From Pseudoxanthomonas sacheonensis (GTDB lineage Bacteria; Pseudomonadota; Gammaproteobacteria; Xanthomonadales; Xanthomonadaceae): DNA of 64,000 nucleotides. Made by a program: the position numbers and the translations under genes. The notes beneath the pieces were generated by a model. That model did no database searches, was not told where the DNA came from, and saw nothing but the letters and a program-made list of their open reading frames with translations. Shown here piece by piece: positions 49,924 to 57,372 of this stretch. Numbering within the stretch: position 1 is the stretch's first letter; every line of letters begins with the position of its first letter. Where the stretch lies: the NCBI RefSeq assembly GCF_010093305.1, contig NZ_PDWS01000002.1, positions 124,001 through 188,000 of the forward strand. Reading direction: 5' to 3'.

Positions 49924-50325
49924 TCAGCGTTTCTTGCGCACGTAAAGCACCAGCGAATGCTCTTCGATCTCGTAGCCGTGCTGGGCCGCGATCTTGGCCT
50001 GCAGCGCCTCGATCTCCTCGCTGGAGAATTCGATGACCTTGCCGGTGTCTATGTCGACCATGTGGTCGTGGTGCTGGCCGCGGTCCAGTTCATAGACCGC
50101 TTGCCCGCCTTCGAAGTTGTGCTTGAGCACCAGGCCCGCAGCCTCGAACTGGGTCAACACCCGGTAGACCGTGGCCAAGCCGATTTCGTCGCCATGGTCC
50201 AGCAAATGGCGATAGATGTCCTCGGCGGTCATGTGGCGGGGCTTGCTCTGTTCCAGCAGCTCCAGGATGCGCATCCGGGGATGCGTCACCTTCAGTCCGA
50301 CTTTGCGTAGATCCTGCGATTCCAT
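49924..50325 (-). CDS. fur: Ferric uptake regulator Fur
   Basis: The 133-residue repressor has the winged HTH (HPRMRILELLEQ..., GLATVYRVLTQFEAAGLV) and the metal-binding dimer domain with GQHHDHMVD. The usual CxxC zinc pair of E. coli Fur (LDCGKV) is replaced by DIDTGKV and the C-terminal Cys pair is absent, so any structural zinc must use other ligands. It is divergent from bamE (114-base shared upstream region), a conserved gammaproteobacterial arrangement. The start at 50325 (MESQDLRKVGLKVT) is favoured over the ATG at 50340. Confidence 0.93.
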   Translation of the reverse strand: MESQDLRKVGLKVTHPRMRILELLEQSKPRHMTAEDIYRHLLDHGDEIGLATVYRVLTQFEAAGLVLKHNFEGGQAVYELDRGQHHDHMVDIDTGKVIEFSSEEIEALQAKIAAQHGYEIEEHSLVLYVRKKR

Positions 50326-50439
50326 GGCCTCTCCGTTCATTGGCGGTTTAGCGCCAGCTGCCTCGAACCGGGTTGCGGCGGTCGTCGGAAGTGTATCATC
50401 GCCCGGTCAATTCCCTGTCGAATCGCGGTGCCCTTCCCG

Positions 50440-50838
50440 ATGCGTAAATTCCTGCTGATCGCCGCCGTAACCTTCGCTGTCTCCGGTTGCGGCATCCTGT
50501 ACAAACAGCCGATCTACCAGGGCAACCTGATCGAGAAGAGCAACGCGGACCAACTGGCGGTGGGCCAGAGCAAGCAACAGGTCGTCGCCCTGCTGGGCAC
50601 GCCCTCCATCGCCGATCCCTTCCATGCGCAGCGCTGGGACTACACCGCCTCCGAACGCACCAACCGCCGCGGCAGCATCGAGATCAAGAACCTCACGGTG
50701 TTTTTCGAAGGCGACGTGGTTTCGAAGTGGGAAGGCGAATACTTCCCTGAAAACGATGTGCAGCTGTCCAAAGATGTGCGCAAGTTCGGTCCGAACCTGG
50801 CCAAGGACAAGAAGAAAGGCGGCTCCCGCCGCCGCTGA
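50440..50838 (+). CDS. bamE: Outer membrane assembly lipoprotein BamE (SmpA/OmlA)
   Basis: The 132-residue lipoprotein has a signal peptide and lipobox VSGC, the BamE start GILYKQPIYQGNLIE, and the domain motifs GQSKQQVVALLGTPSIADPF and RWDY. It supports BamA/BamD in outer membrane protein folding. The start at 50440 (MRKFLLIAAV) gives the proper signal. In xanthomonads it is known as omlA and is divergent from fur, as here. Confidence 0.94.
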   Translation: MRKFLLIAAVTFAVSGCGILYKQPIYQGNLIEKSNADQLAVGQSKQQVVALLGTPSIADPFHAQRWDYTASERTNRRGSIEIKNLTVFFEGDVVSKWEGEYFPENDVQLSKDVRKFGPNLAKDKKKGGSRRR

Positions 50839-50841
50839 GCC

Positions 50842-51102
50842 TCAGCGCTTGGCTTTCGATGCGCGCCGGCGGCGCGCATCCTTGGGATCGATCTGCAGCG
50901 GCCTCAACAGCTCTATGCGATCGCCCTCATGCAATACGGTCGATGCTTCGGCGTTGACGCCGAAGACCGCGTAGCCGTCCACATTCTCGACCTGCGTCCA
51001 GCCCGCCTTCTCCAGAGCCTGCTGCAGTGTGGCGTTTTCGGGCAGATCCAGCGTCACGGCCCGGTGCCGGCGCGGCCACGCCATGATCAGTTCGACCTTC
51101 AT
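50842..51102 (-). CDS. ratB: RnfH/RatB-family ubiquitin-like protein
   Basis: The 86-residue protein has the beta-grasp RnfH pattern: KVELIMAWPRRHRAVTLDLPENATLQQALE, VFGVNAEASTVLHEGDRIELLRPLQIDPKDARRRR. The function is unknown; it is regularly next to ratA. The start codon is one of two adjacent ATGs (51105 or 51102) overlapping the ratA stop, so translation is coupled. Convergent with bamE with 3 bases between the stop codons. Confidence 0.9.
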   Translation of the reverse strand: MKVELIMAWPRRHRAVTLDLPENATLQQALEKAGWTQVENVDGYAVFGVNAEASTVLHEGDRIELLRPLQIDPKDARRRRASKAKR

Positions 51103-51530
51103 CATTCGCCCCGGTCGGCGACCCGCACGAAATCGTCCACCATGCGGTCCGCCAGCCCCTGGAATCCCAGCGCGATCGCCGGGCCCAGCAGACGGTTGTT
51201 GGGATCGAATTCCAGCGTCAGGGTGACTTTGCTCGCGCATTCGTCCAGCGCATGGAATTCCCAGCGGCCGTGCAATTTCCGGAACGGGCCGTCGACCAGG
51301 TTCATGTCGATGCTGTGCGGGCGGTCGAGCGTGTTTTCGGTGGTGAACCAGGTGCTCAAGGCGCCCAGCCCCAGGTCCAGCCGCGCGACAAGGCGGTCGG
51401 GGCCGGACTCGATCAACTCGGCGGCGCTGCACCAGTCGAAGCGCCGCGGGTAGGCGGCCACGTCGTTGACCAGTTCGAACATGCGGGCGGTGGAGTGTTC
51501 GACCAGGGCGCTGCGGCGGATGGTTTGCAT
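51102..51530 (-). CDS. ratA: RatA/Coq10-like START-domain protein
   Basis: The 142-residue protein has the START/polyketide cyclase pattern RRSALVEHSTARMFELVNDVAAYPRRFDWC...KVTLTLEFDPNN and a C-terminal amphipathic helix FQGLADRMVDDFVRVAD. Homologues bind ubiquinone (Coq10) or act on ribosomes (RatA in E. coli). The start at 51530 (MQTIRRSALVEHS) is chosen; the frame continues upstream without homology. It forms an operon with ratB and is divergent from smpB (64-base gap). Confidence 0.92.
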   Translation of the reverse strand: MQTIRRSALVEHSTARMFELVNDVAAYPRRFDWCSAAELIESGPDRLVARLDLGLGALSTWFTTENTLDRPHSIDMNLVDGPFRKLHGRWEFHALDECASKVTLTLEFDPNNRLLGPAIALGFQGLADRMVDDFVRVADRGE

Positions 51531-51594
51531 GCGTTGACGGGACTCTTTATGGGACAAGCTCGCGTGCACTTCCCCCATCGGCGACAATAGCGCC

Positions 51595-52089
51595 ATGGCG
51601 AAGAAACCCGGCAAGGATAAAGCAAACAGCACTGGCACGATTGCGCAGAACAAGCGCGCGCGCCACGAATACCACCTCGAGCAGCATTACGAGGCCGGCA
51701 TGGCGTTGCAGGGCTGGGAGATGAAGGCCATCCGCGCCGGCCGCGCCAACATCACCGAGGCCTATGCGGTGGTCCGCAATGGCGAGCTGTTCCTGTTCGG
51801 CGCGCAGATCACGCCCCTGATCCAGGCCTCCACCCACGTGGTCGCCGACGATCGCCGCACCCGCAAGCTGCTGCTGCATAAACGCGAGATCGACGTGCTG
51901 ATCGGCAAGGTGGAGCGCGACGGCTACACCATCGTGCCCACTTCGCTCTACTGGAAAGGCAACAAGGTCAAGGCCGGCATCTCCCTGGCCAAGGGCAAGC
52001 AGACCCACGACAAGCGCGAAGCCAGCAAGGACCGCGACTGGGCGCGCGACAAACAGCGCGTGATGCGCCGCCACAACCGCGACGCCTGA
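51595..52089 (+). CDS. smpB: SsrA-binding protein SmpB
   Basis: The 164-residue protein binds tmRNA and carries it to stalled ribosomes. Motifs: [64 protein letters not shown] and a basic tail [16 protein letters not shown] that enters the mRNA channel. The tmRNA gene itself lies 2.7 kb away on the same strand. A strong hairpin follows the stop. Confidence 0.97.
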   Translation: MAKKPGKDKANSTGTIAQNKRARHEYHLEQHYEAGMALQGWEMKAIRAGRANITEAYAVVRNGELFLFGAQITPLIQASTHVVADDRRTRKLLLHKREIDVLIGKVERDGYTIVPTSLYWKGNKVKAGISLAKGKQTHDKREASKDRDWARDKQRVMRRHNRDA

Positions 52090-52092
52090 TTT

Positions 52093-52163
52093 TTGTAGGA
52101 GCGGGTCCTGCCCGCGACGGGCGTTACCGGCAAAGCGGTCGCGGGCAGGGCCCGCTCCTACAA
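52093..52163. repeat. REP-like inverted repeat between smpB and the protease gene
   Basis: TTGTAGGAGCGGGTCCTGCC at the left is matched by GGGCAGGGCCCGCTCCTACAA at the right around GCGACGGGCGTTACCGGCAAAGCGGTCGC. The GTAGGAGCGG head is typical of REP elements in Pseudomonas and xanthomonads that are mobilised by RAYT transposases. It sits between two convergent genes and likely works as a two-way terminator. Confidence 0.85.
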
Positions 52164-52165
52164 CA

Positions 52166-54634
52166 TCAGGTGGAAGCCAGCATCTGGATCATGTTGGGAA
52201 TGCCCTTGCCCTGCATGTAGGGATCGCGTCCGATGTCGGTGCAGTGGTTCAGCACTATCTGCTTGACCCGGTCGGGGAAGCCGATGACCTCCCGCCGTAC
52301 CGACAGAAAGCCCGCGATCAATCCCGACACATGCGGCGCGGCCATGCTGGTGCCGCTCATCTCCACCATCCAGGTGTTCGGGTCCGACGCCTTGAACCCG
52401 TAGTGCGCCGAAATGATCTTTTCGCCGGGCGCCACCACGTCGGGCTTGTGCCGGCCATCGGCGGTAGGACCCCGCGAGGAAAAATAGGAAACGCCGTAGC
52501 TGTGCGGATTGCCTTTGTGCACCGAACCCACCGCGATCGCATCCTCGAGGTTGGCCGGATCGCCGATGGTCATGTCCATGTTGGCCGGGTACGACTCGCC
52601 GTCGTTCTGCACCAGCCAGGCCAGGCCTTCGTTGCCCGCGGCCAGCACCACCACCACGCCCTGCCGCCACAGACGCCGCAGTTCGTTGCATAGCGGGGTG
52701 AAGCCGCAGCCGTAGCTTTCCGCATCGAAGTATCCGCCCAGGCTCAGGTTCATGCCGTGGATGACCAGCTCCCCGGCGTGGTCGTTGATGTCGGCCACCT
52801 GTTGCACCGCCTTGATGATCCACGAGTCGCGGCCGTTGCCGTCATCGTCCAGCACCTTGAAACCGTACAGCTGCGCCAGCGGCGCGATGCCGGCGAAATC
52901 CACCTTTTCCTTGCCGTCGCCCGGCAAGGGAGCGCTGCACTGCCCTGCGATCACTCCCGCCACGTGCGTGCCATGGCCGTTGCGGTCCAGCTTGCTGAAG
53001 GCCACGCCGTCGGCGCGCAGCAATTTCCTCGGCTTGCCGCGCACGGTGCAATCCCACTGCGCCGCCACCACGTCGCGCTTGCCCTTCTCGTAGAAATGCG
53101 GGTGCCCAGCGGCGATGCCGGTATCCAGCACTGCCCAACCGATCTTCTGTCCCAGCGCGCGGTAGGCCGTCTGCGCGGCGTCGGCCTGGATCACGCTGCG
53201 CGACTGGTTCAGCAGCGCGCGCTTGCCCGCATCGCGCCACAGCCGCTTGAAACTCAAGGTCTGGTAGTCGTTGCGCAGCGATTCGATTTCGAAACGGGTC
53301 AGTTTGGCCGAAACGAAACGCTGCAGGTTGTCCTCCAGGTAGATTTCGTCGTCCAGCGCCTGGTTCCTGAGCTTGGTCGTTTCCGAAGCCAGGCCGCGTA
53401 TGCGCGCGACCAGCGCAGCGCGCGCTGCCTCGCGACCGCCCTCGCCCGCCGGCAGCTTGTCGAGCTCGATCAGCACTTCATGGCGATGCTCGGCGCCGTT
53501 GGCTTCCAGCTGGTCGGACAGATCCTTGATGAGCACGGTGTTGGAAACCGGCTGGTCGAAACCCACGCCCACCACTTCGCGCACTTTGGCGCGCACATGC
53601 AGATTGGAAAGGTAGCCGGAACCGGAATGCGGATTGCGCGGACTGTCGGTATTGACGTCGGCGCCTTGCAGGTTGGAGAAGCGTTGCCCGGGATTCTCTA
53701 TGTCGTCGGTCAGATTGCCGTCCAGCGCGACCGGATCCTGGCGGTCGGCGACGTTGTACCAATGGCGCACGCAGGACGGGAACGGCAGCTTCTTCTTGCC
53801 GATCGACTGCTTGAACATGCTGCGGACGCTGGGCAGGCCGAGCGGCGAGCCGATGGTGACGAACAGCGCCACGTCGTATTTGGCCGGGTCGAGTTTGCGC
53901 AGCACTTCGTAGGCGATCATCGAGCCCTGACTGTGGGACACCACCACGAATGGCCCGCCACCGGATTCCATACGGTCCAGCAAACTGCGCTCCATCGCCC
54001 CGCGCCGCGTCTTGTCGAAGAAAAAATCATGCACGTCCTGCAACAGGGCGGCTGAGATCAGTTTGAGCAGGATTTCATTGACCTTATCCAGCAGTCCGCG
54101 CTTGCCGGGGCCGCGTTGCGGCGTGCCGGTCGCGCCCATCTCCTCAAGCATGGCGTGCAGCATTTCGCTCTCGGCGGGCGTACCGGCCAGCGCGTCGGCC
54201 AGTTCGCCCAGGTCGCGGCGGCTGGGCGCGACACCCAGCGCGCTCAGCACGCGCTGCTCGGCCTGATTGATGGTGGGGCCCTGGTCGCGGTCGCCGCAGG
54301 TGCCTGGCTCCGGAGTCGGATAACGATTGCGATTGACCCAGTACGCCAGCCGCGTGCGCTCGCCCATGCCGCGTCCGAACAAAGCCTTGTCCCATTGGCA
54401 GCGCAGGACCTCGGCGGTCGGCTTGTTGCCGATGCCATGGATGTAGATGACGGTCTTGGCCTCGCCCTGGGCGGCCGCCATGAAATCGGAACGCTGCAGG
54501 GCGTCGGACTTGGCGGACTTCGCTGGGGCCGCTTTCCTGGCCTTGGCCAGTGCCTTCGCCTTGGTGGTCGTCTTGCCCGCTGTTGCGACGCCGCGTGACG
54601 CCGGGATCCGTTTGCCGCCTTTCTTTGCCGCCAT
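52166..54634 (-). CDS. Fusion of alpha/beta-hydrolase-like domain with subtilisin-type (S8) protease
   Basis: The 822-residue protein begins with a Lys/Ala-rich region. A hydrolase-like domain follows (about 60-300) with TVIYIHGIGNKPT and the nucleophile-elbow FVVVSHSQGSMIAYEVLRKL. A middle helical region leads to a peptidase S8 domain (about 510-800) with its full triad: Asp in AVLDTGIAAGHPH, His in NGHGTHVAGVIAG, Ser in MSGTSMAAPHVSGL. No signal peptide is seen, so a cytoplasmic or atypically exported enzyme is likely. The start at 54634 (MAAKKGGKRIP) has GGAGG upstream. Convergent with smpB, divergent from ssrA. The substrate is unknown. Confidence 0.85.
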   Translation of the reverse strand: MAAKKGGKRIPASRGVATAGKTTTKAKALAKARKAAPAKSAKSDALQRSDFMAAAQGEAKTVIYIHGIGNKPTAEVLRCQWDKALFGRGMGERTRLAYWVNRNRYPTPEPGTCGDRDQGPTINQAEQRVLSALGVAPSRRDLGELADALAGTPAESEMLHAMLEEMGATGTPQRGPGKRGLLDKVNEILLKLISAALLQDVHDFFFDKTRRGAMERSLLDRMESGGGPFVVVSHSQGSMIAYEVLRKLDPAKYDVALFVTIGSPLGLPSVRSMFKQSIGKKKLPFPSCVRHWYNVADRQDPVALDGNLTDDIENPGQRFSNLQGADVNTDSPRNPHSGSGYLSNLHVRAKVREVVGVGFDQPVSNTVLIKDLSDQLEANGAEHRHEVLIELDKLPAGEGGREAARAALVARIRGLASETTKLRNQALDDEIYLEDNLQRFVSAKLTRFEIESLRNDYQTLSFKRLWRDAGKRALLNQSRSVIQADAAQTAYRALGQKIGWAVLDTGIAAGHPHFYEKGKRDVVAAQWDCTVRGKPRKLLRADGVAFSKLDRNGHGTHVAGVIAGQCSAPLPGDGKEKVDFAGIAPLAQLYGFKVLDDDGNGRDSWIIKAVQQVADINDHAGELVIHGMNLSLGGYFDAESYGCGFTPLCNELRRLWRQGVVVVLAAGNEGLAWLVQNDGESYPANMDMTIGDPANLEDAIAVGSVHKGNPHSYGVSYFSSRGPTADGRHKPDVVAPGEKIISAHYGFKASDPNTWMVEMSGTSMAAPHVSGLIAGFLSVRREVIGFPDRVKQIVLNHCTDIGRDPYMQGKGIPNMIQMLAST

Positions 54635-54735
54635 GATCGATCCTCCGCTCTCCACCGGAAACGCATTCCCACCGGGCCCAGGGCCATCGGCGCGGAAAGC
54701 GATGAAGCAATGCTAACCAGCGCCTGTCGCAGAAG

Positions 54736-54764
54736 TTGTGACCCGGGTCCATCGCCCCTACACT
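54736..54764 (+). promoter_or_regulatory. Promoter of ssrA
   Basis: A -35 TTGTGA (54736-54741), 17-base spacer and -10 TACACT (54759-54764) lie 27 bases upstream of the mature tmRNA 5' end, allowing a short precursor that RNase P would trim. Confidence 0.65.
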
Positions 54765-54790
54765 GGGGGTATCAGCAAGATCTGATTCCC

Positions 54791-55144
54791 GGGGATGCAC
54801 TGGCTTCGACGGGGGTTGCGAAATTGCCTGGTGCATGCCGAGGGGGCGACTTTCCTCGTTAATCCAGTAGCAAACTTCTAGTTGCCAACGACGACAACTA
54901 CGCTCTCGCCGCTTAAGGCGTAAGCCCCGAACCCACTTGTGCCCGTGCTCGTGGATGTAGGGTCATTATCACGGAACCGGCTGTGACGGCTGCCTGTCAG
55001 TCACGGCTTAACCAAAACAGGCTGGTCACCGGGTGCGCTTTGCGTGCCGTGCTGCCCGGGGGCGAGATCTAACGGAACGCTAAGCATGTAGTACCGGGGA
55101 TGGAGTGCCTTCGGACGCGGGTTCGATTCCCGCCATCTCCACCA
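54791..55144 (+). ncRNA. ssrA: Transfer-messenger RNA (tmRNA)
   Basis: The 354-base gene starts GGGGATGCACTGGCTTCGAC and ends in a tRNA-like 3' part GGTTCGATTCC...CATCTCCACCA. The acceptor stem pairs GGGGATG with CATCTCC, and the terminal CCA is encoded. The open reading frame 54884-54916 encodes the proteolysis tag ANDDNYALAA followed by TAA. tmRNA rescues stalled ribosomes together with SmpB. The 3' end is a frequent integration site, and mobile genes follow directly here. Confidence 0.97.
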
Positions 55145-55165
55145 TATACTGGTGGCACAGCAATT

Positions 55166-55192
55166 AAGCCCTTGATTTTAAAGGGCTTTTTT
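55166..55192 (+). terminator. Rho-independent terminator of ssrA
   Basis: Stem AAGCCCTT (55166-55173) with AAGGGCTT (55181-55188), loop GATTTTA, followed by a run of T to 55192. It lies 21 bases after the CCA end. Confidence 0.9.
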
Positions 55193-55233
55193 GTTGTCTG
55201 CGATTTCCTTCCCTACGAACCTTCCCCACTATT

Positions 55234-55458
55234 TCAATGGATCAGCTTGCTTGTGATCCATGCCTGCACAGCCTTCTCTGACCAGACAGATGCGCCACCA
55301 AGCTTCACCGGCTTGGGAAAGTCCTTTGTCTGGATTCGATGGTAAAGAGCGGACTTGCTCAATGCTGTCGCCTCTAGAACGTCGTCCTTCTTGAGGAACT
55401 TGTCAGGGCATGGGCACGGCACATTCGCCGAGATATCAACTTGGGTTTCTACGGTCAT
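55234..55458 (-). CDS. AlpA-family phage-type transcriptional regulator
   Basis: The 74-residue protein has the MerR-like HTH of AlpA: FLKKDDVLEATALSKSALYHRIQTKDFPKPVKLGGASVWSEKAVQAWI. AlpA controls excision of the CP4-57 element in E. coli; homologues are found in many prophages and satellites. The ATG at 55458 has AGGAGG 8 bases upstream. Read away from the FDXHR gene after a 132-base gap with the hairpin GGGGCTT...AAGCCCC (55483-55505). Confidence 0.8.
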   Translation of the reverse strand: MTVETQVDISANVPCPCPDKFLKKDDVLEATALSKSALYHRIQTKDFPKPVKLGGASVWSEKAVQAWITSKLIH

Positions 55459-55590
55459 GCAACAATCCTCCTAGTAATGATTGGGGCTTCCTACTGGTAA
55501 GCCCCTTCGGTTTTCCATCGCCCACAGTCGAACGTCCACCCGATGTCCTGGGTGCGCGTATGCAGGTGTAGTGCGGCTCAGAGGAGCCGG

Positions 55591-55905
55591 TTACGCAGCT
55601 TGTGCGATTTGCACTTTTCCGGCCCGTTGAGAGCGGACCCTTCCCCAACTACCGTGACCTATTACGGACGGCTGTTCTATCTCAGCCCCGGCACTTTTGA
55701 GAGCCCTTCTACGGGCATCGGGTACTAACCAAAAACCCTTGGGGTTCCTGTCCCAATTCGCAGCCAGCATTTCGGCAGGTGTCAGGCAGCTCCTCGGAAC
55801 CCCTGTTCCGAATTTGCCCATTCTGTGCTTGTCGAACCCCCTCACGTCGCTAAAGAACTCGCCGCAGGCTGTGCATTCGCACCTGCCTCCTCGTAAGGCA
55901 GGCAT
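55591..55905 (-). CDS. FDXHR-family putative zinc-binding protein
   Basis: The 104-residue protein has the family pattern CECTACGEFFSDVRGFDKHRMGKFG: a Cys pair, then FDxHR with His, and a further Cys in PRSCLTPAEMLA, then a GFWLVPDARRR end. Such small zinc-ribbon proteins occur in prophages and mobile elements with unknown role. Its ATG shares one base with the upstream stop (TAATG), so the two are coupled. Two decayed 3' ends of similar genes lie at 59078 and 59267. Confidence 0.7.
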   Translation of the reverse strand: MPALRGGRCECTACGEFFSDVRGFDKHRMGKFGTGVPRSCLTPAEMLAANWDRNPKGFWLVPDARRRALKSAGAEIEQPSVIGHGSWGRVRSQRAGKVQIAQAA

Positions 55906-56546
55906 TAGCGAGCCCGCTTCTTGTTGTAATCGAGAGCGTTGTCAATGCGACGCCAATCCTTGTTGATTGCGTCATGCATTCCCAACTGGGCAAACAACTG
56001 ATGCTTGGTTGCCAGCACGTCAACTAAATCGTGACTAAGGGACAACTGCCCTTGGTACTCACGCTTCACTAGGAGATCGCCCTTACCCTTCGGCACGAAC
56101 AGTCCGCCGTATGGCAAGTCGTCGGAGGGCAGGATGATCTGCTGAGGCCAATCATGCTCCTGGGGAAATCGCTTGAATGTCAGCTTCCTCTCTCGCTTCA
56201 GCCACTCTAGCGCTTGGTAGGCCTGCTCTAGGGTTTCCGCCCCCTCCACGTCTTCATAAATTGGAAGCGCTGCTATGAAACCTGTTAGGACCTTTCCTCG
56301 TAGGTCTGTGCCCGCAACATTTAGAAGAACATCGGCCACGGTCGAGGGGTGGCGAGCCGGGATTCTCGTTTGCTCCAACCTATAAGCGCCGAAGCCCTGT
56401 GCATTGAAGTGATCCTCAACCGCTGCCCAAACTATGACTTCCTCATCCCGAACGCGGCTTGCTACGGTGTCATCTTCAAGGTCGAACCTTTCTGACTGAG
56501 TTTTCCATGTTGCTACCCAGTGCTGTCCGCTTTCTGCTTTCCTCAC
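55905..56546 (-). CDS. Unknown 213-residue protein of the tmRNA-linked element
   Basis: No known domain was recognised. The protein is soluble, charged, and contains RVRDEEVIVWAAVEDHFNAQGFGAYRLEQTRIP and a C-terminal segment GMHDAINKDWRRIDNALDYNKKRAR. Its start is a GTG at 56546 overlapping the stop of a 44-residue gene (GTGA), and its stop overlaps the FDXHR start. It may be a structural or replication-related accessory; nothing in the sequence decides this. Confidence 0.6.
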   Translation of the reverse strand: MRKAESGQHWVATWKTQSERFDLEDDTVASRVRDEEVIVWAAVEDHFNAQGFGAYRLEQTRIPARHPSTVADVLLNVAGTDLRGKVLTGFIAALPIYEDVEGAETLEQAYQALEWLKRERKLTFKRFPQEHDWPQQIILPSDDLPYGGLFVPKGKGDLLVKREYQGQLSLSHDLVDVLATKHQLFAQLGMHDAINKDWRRIDNALDYNKKRAR

Positions 56547-56677
56547 TTATCTGCATCTCCTTTAGTTTGTTCGTCGAACGTTTTTAACTGCTGCCTTGCC
56601 AGCGCTAAAGCTGGGATGGGGTGGTCTGTCCTGAGCGCGTTGACATAGAGCAGGAACAGCCGATCCTCAAGCGTCAC
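56543..56677 (-). CDS. 44-residue gene linking its neighbours by overlaps
   Basis: A GTG at 56677 opens a frame MTLEDRLFLLYVNALRTD... ending in KGDADK with TGA at 56543. It overlaps the upstream gene stop by GTGA and the downstream GTG start by GTGA, so the operon is read without a gap. The predicted helix is amphipathic. The double coupling is the main evidence that this short gene is real; no family was recognised. Confidence 0.5.
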   Translation of the reverse strand: MTLEDRLFLLYVNALRTDHPIPALALARQQLKTFDEQTKGDADK

Positions 56678-56949
56678 TCAGCTTCCTCCTGGCGTTCGTT
56701 CTCGTCACCATCCCCATAAATGCCGCCCTTACCGCTCGGCTGCTTAACCAGTCCGAGAGACTTAGCAACGTTGACTTGTGTTGCGTGCCATTCGGCTTGG
56801 AGCTTTGTGGGGTTCTTTGGCAACGGGGTAATCGTGTACGCGGTCGGTTGTCCGTTCTGCGCTGCTACGCGCTGTTTAACAGTCTCCCACTCGGTACGTA
56901 ACGCTGAGCGCGGCGAGCCGTGCAAGCGGAACGGTTTGGGTTGGTTCAA
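56674..56949 (-). CDS. Unknown 91-residue protein
   Basis: The protein is polar and unstructured-looking at the ends (GDGDENERQEEAE tail), with a middle segment NPTKLQAEWHATQVNVAKSLGLVKQPSG. No domain was recognised. The start ATG at 56949 overlaps the stop of the HTH gene upstream by four bases, and its stop overlaps the 44-residue gene. Located second in the operon that starts at the 57271-57300 promoter. Confidence 0.55.
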   Translation of the reverse strand: MNQPKPFRLHGSPRSALRTEWETVKQRVAAQNGQPTAYTITPLPKNPTKLQAEWHATQVNVAKSLGLVKQPSGKGGIYGDGDENERQEEAE

Positions 56950-57209
56950 ATCTGTTTCTCCTTCTGAATTGCGGAAATGATTTCGACAACCGCGTCACTA
57001 ATGACCGGAAGTCGGGCTGGAGTTGGTGGTAAGCGGCGTCTAGTGCCGTTGGCGAACTTCACAGAGCGGACGTACTTCGGCTCTAAGTTCATTGCTGTTG
57101 CGATCTGATACGGGGTGAACCCGTCACTCACGTGCCGCATTATCTCTGCACGGATTCTTGCGTCGTACTTCTCCCGCCTGTCCCCTTGAGGGGCGGGGCT
57201 GTTACTCAC
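56946..57209 (-). CDS. Small HTH-like protein, first gene of the operon
   Basis: The 87-residue basic protein has a predicted HTH in DGFTPYQIATAMNLEPKYVRSVKFANGTRRR (about residues 29-59). The start is a GTG at 57209. A consensus sigma-70 promoter inside a perfect palindrome lies 62 bases upstream. As the first gene behind an operator-like dyad it is a natural candidate for an autoregulator of the operon, but the family was not recognised. Confidence 0.55.
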   Translation of the reverse strand: MSNSPAPQGDRREKYDARIRAEIMRHVSDGFTPYQIATAMNLEPKYVRSVKFANGTRRRLPPTPARLPVISDAVVEIISAIQKEKQI

Positions 57210-57270
57210 ACTGCTTTGCAGTAGTCACTCCTTTGCGTGGCTTAGGAAAGACGTTTCTTCCCTTATAAGA

Positions 57271-57300
57271 ACATTATACCACAATTGCGTATAATGTCAA
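57271..57300 (-). promoter_or_regulatory. Consensus promoter embedded in a perfect inverted repeat
   Basis: Leftward -35 TTGACA (57300-57295), 16-base spacer, -10 TATAAT (57278-57273). ACATTATAC (57271-57279) and GTATAATGT (57289-57297) are exact inverted copies 9 bases apart, covering the -10 and part of the -35. A repressor bound here would block the promoter. It drives the HTH-led operon toward 55,591. Confidence 0.8.
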
Positions 57301-57372
57301 TACCGCATCTACAATCTATCTATATAAATCAATTAGATACAACTTTACATAATATTCTCGCTTAGCTGTAAT

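Noticed and set aside
55119-55144. tmRNA 3' end as the attachment site with a second copy at the far end of the element
   Set aside because: No repeat of GATTCCCGCCATCTCCACCA was found between 55,200 and 60,200, so the attachment repeat cannot be claimed.
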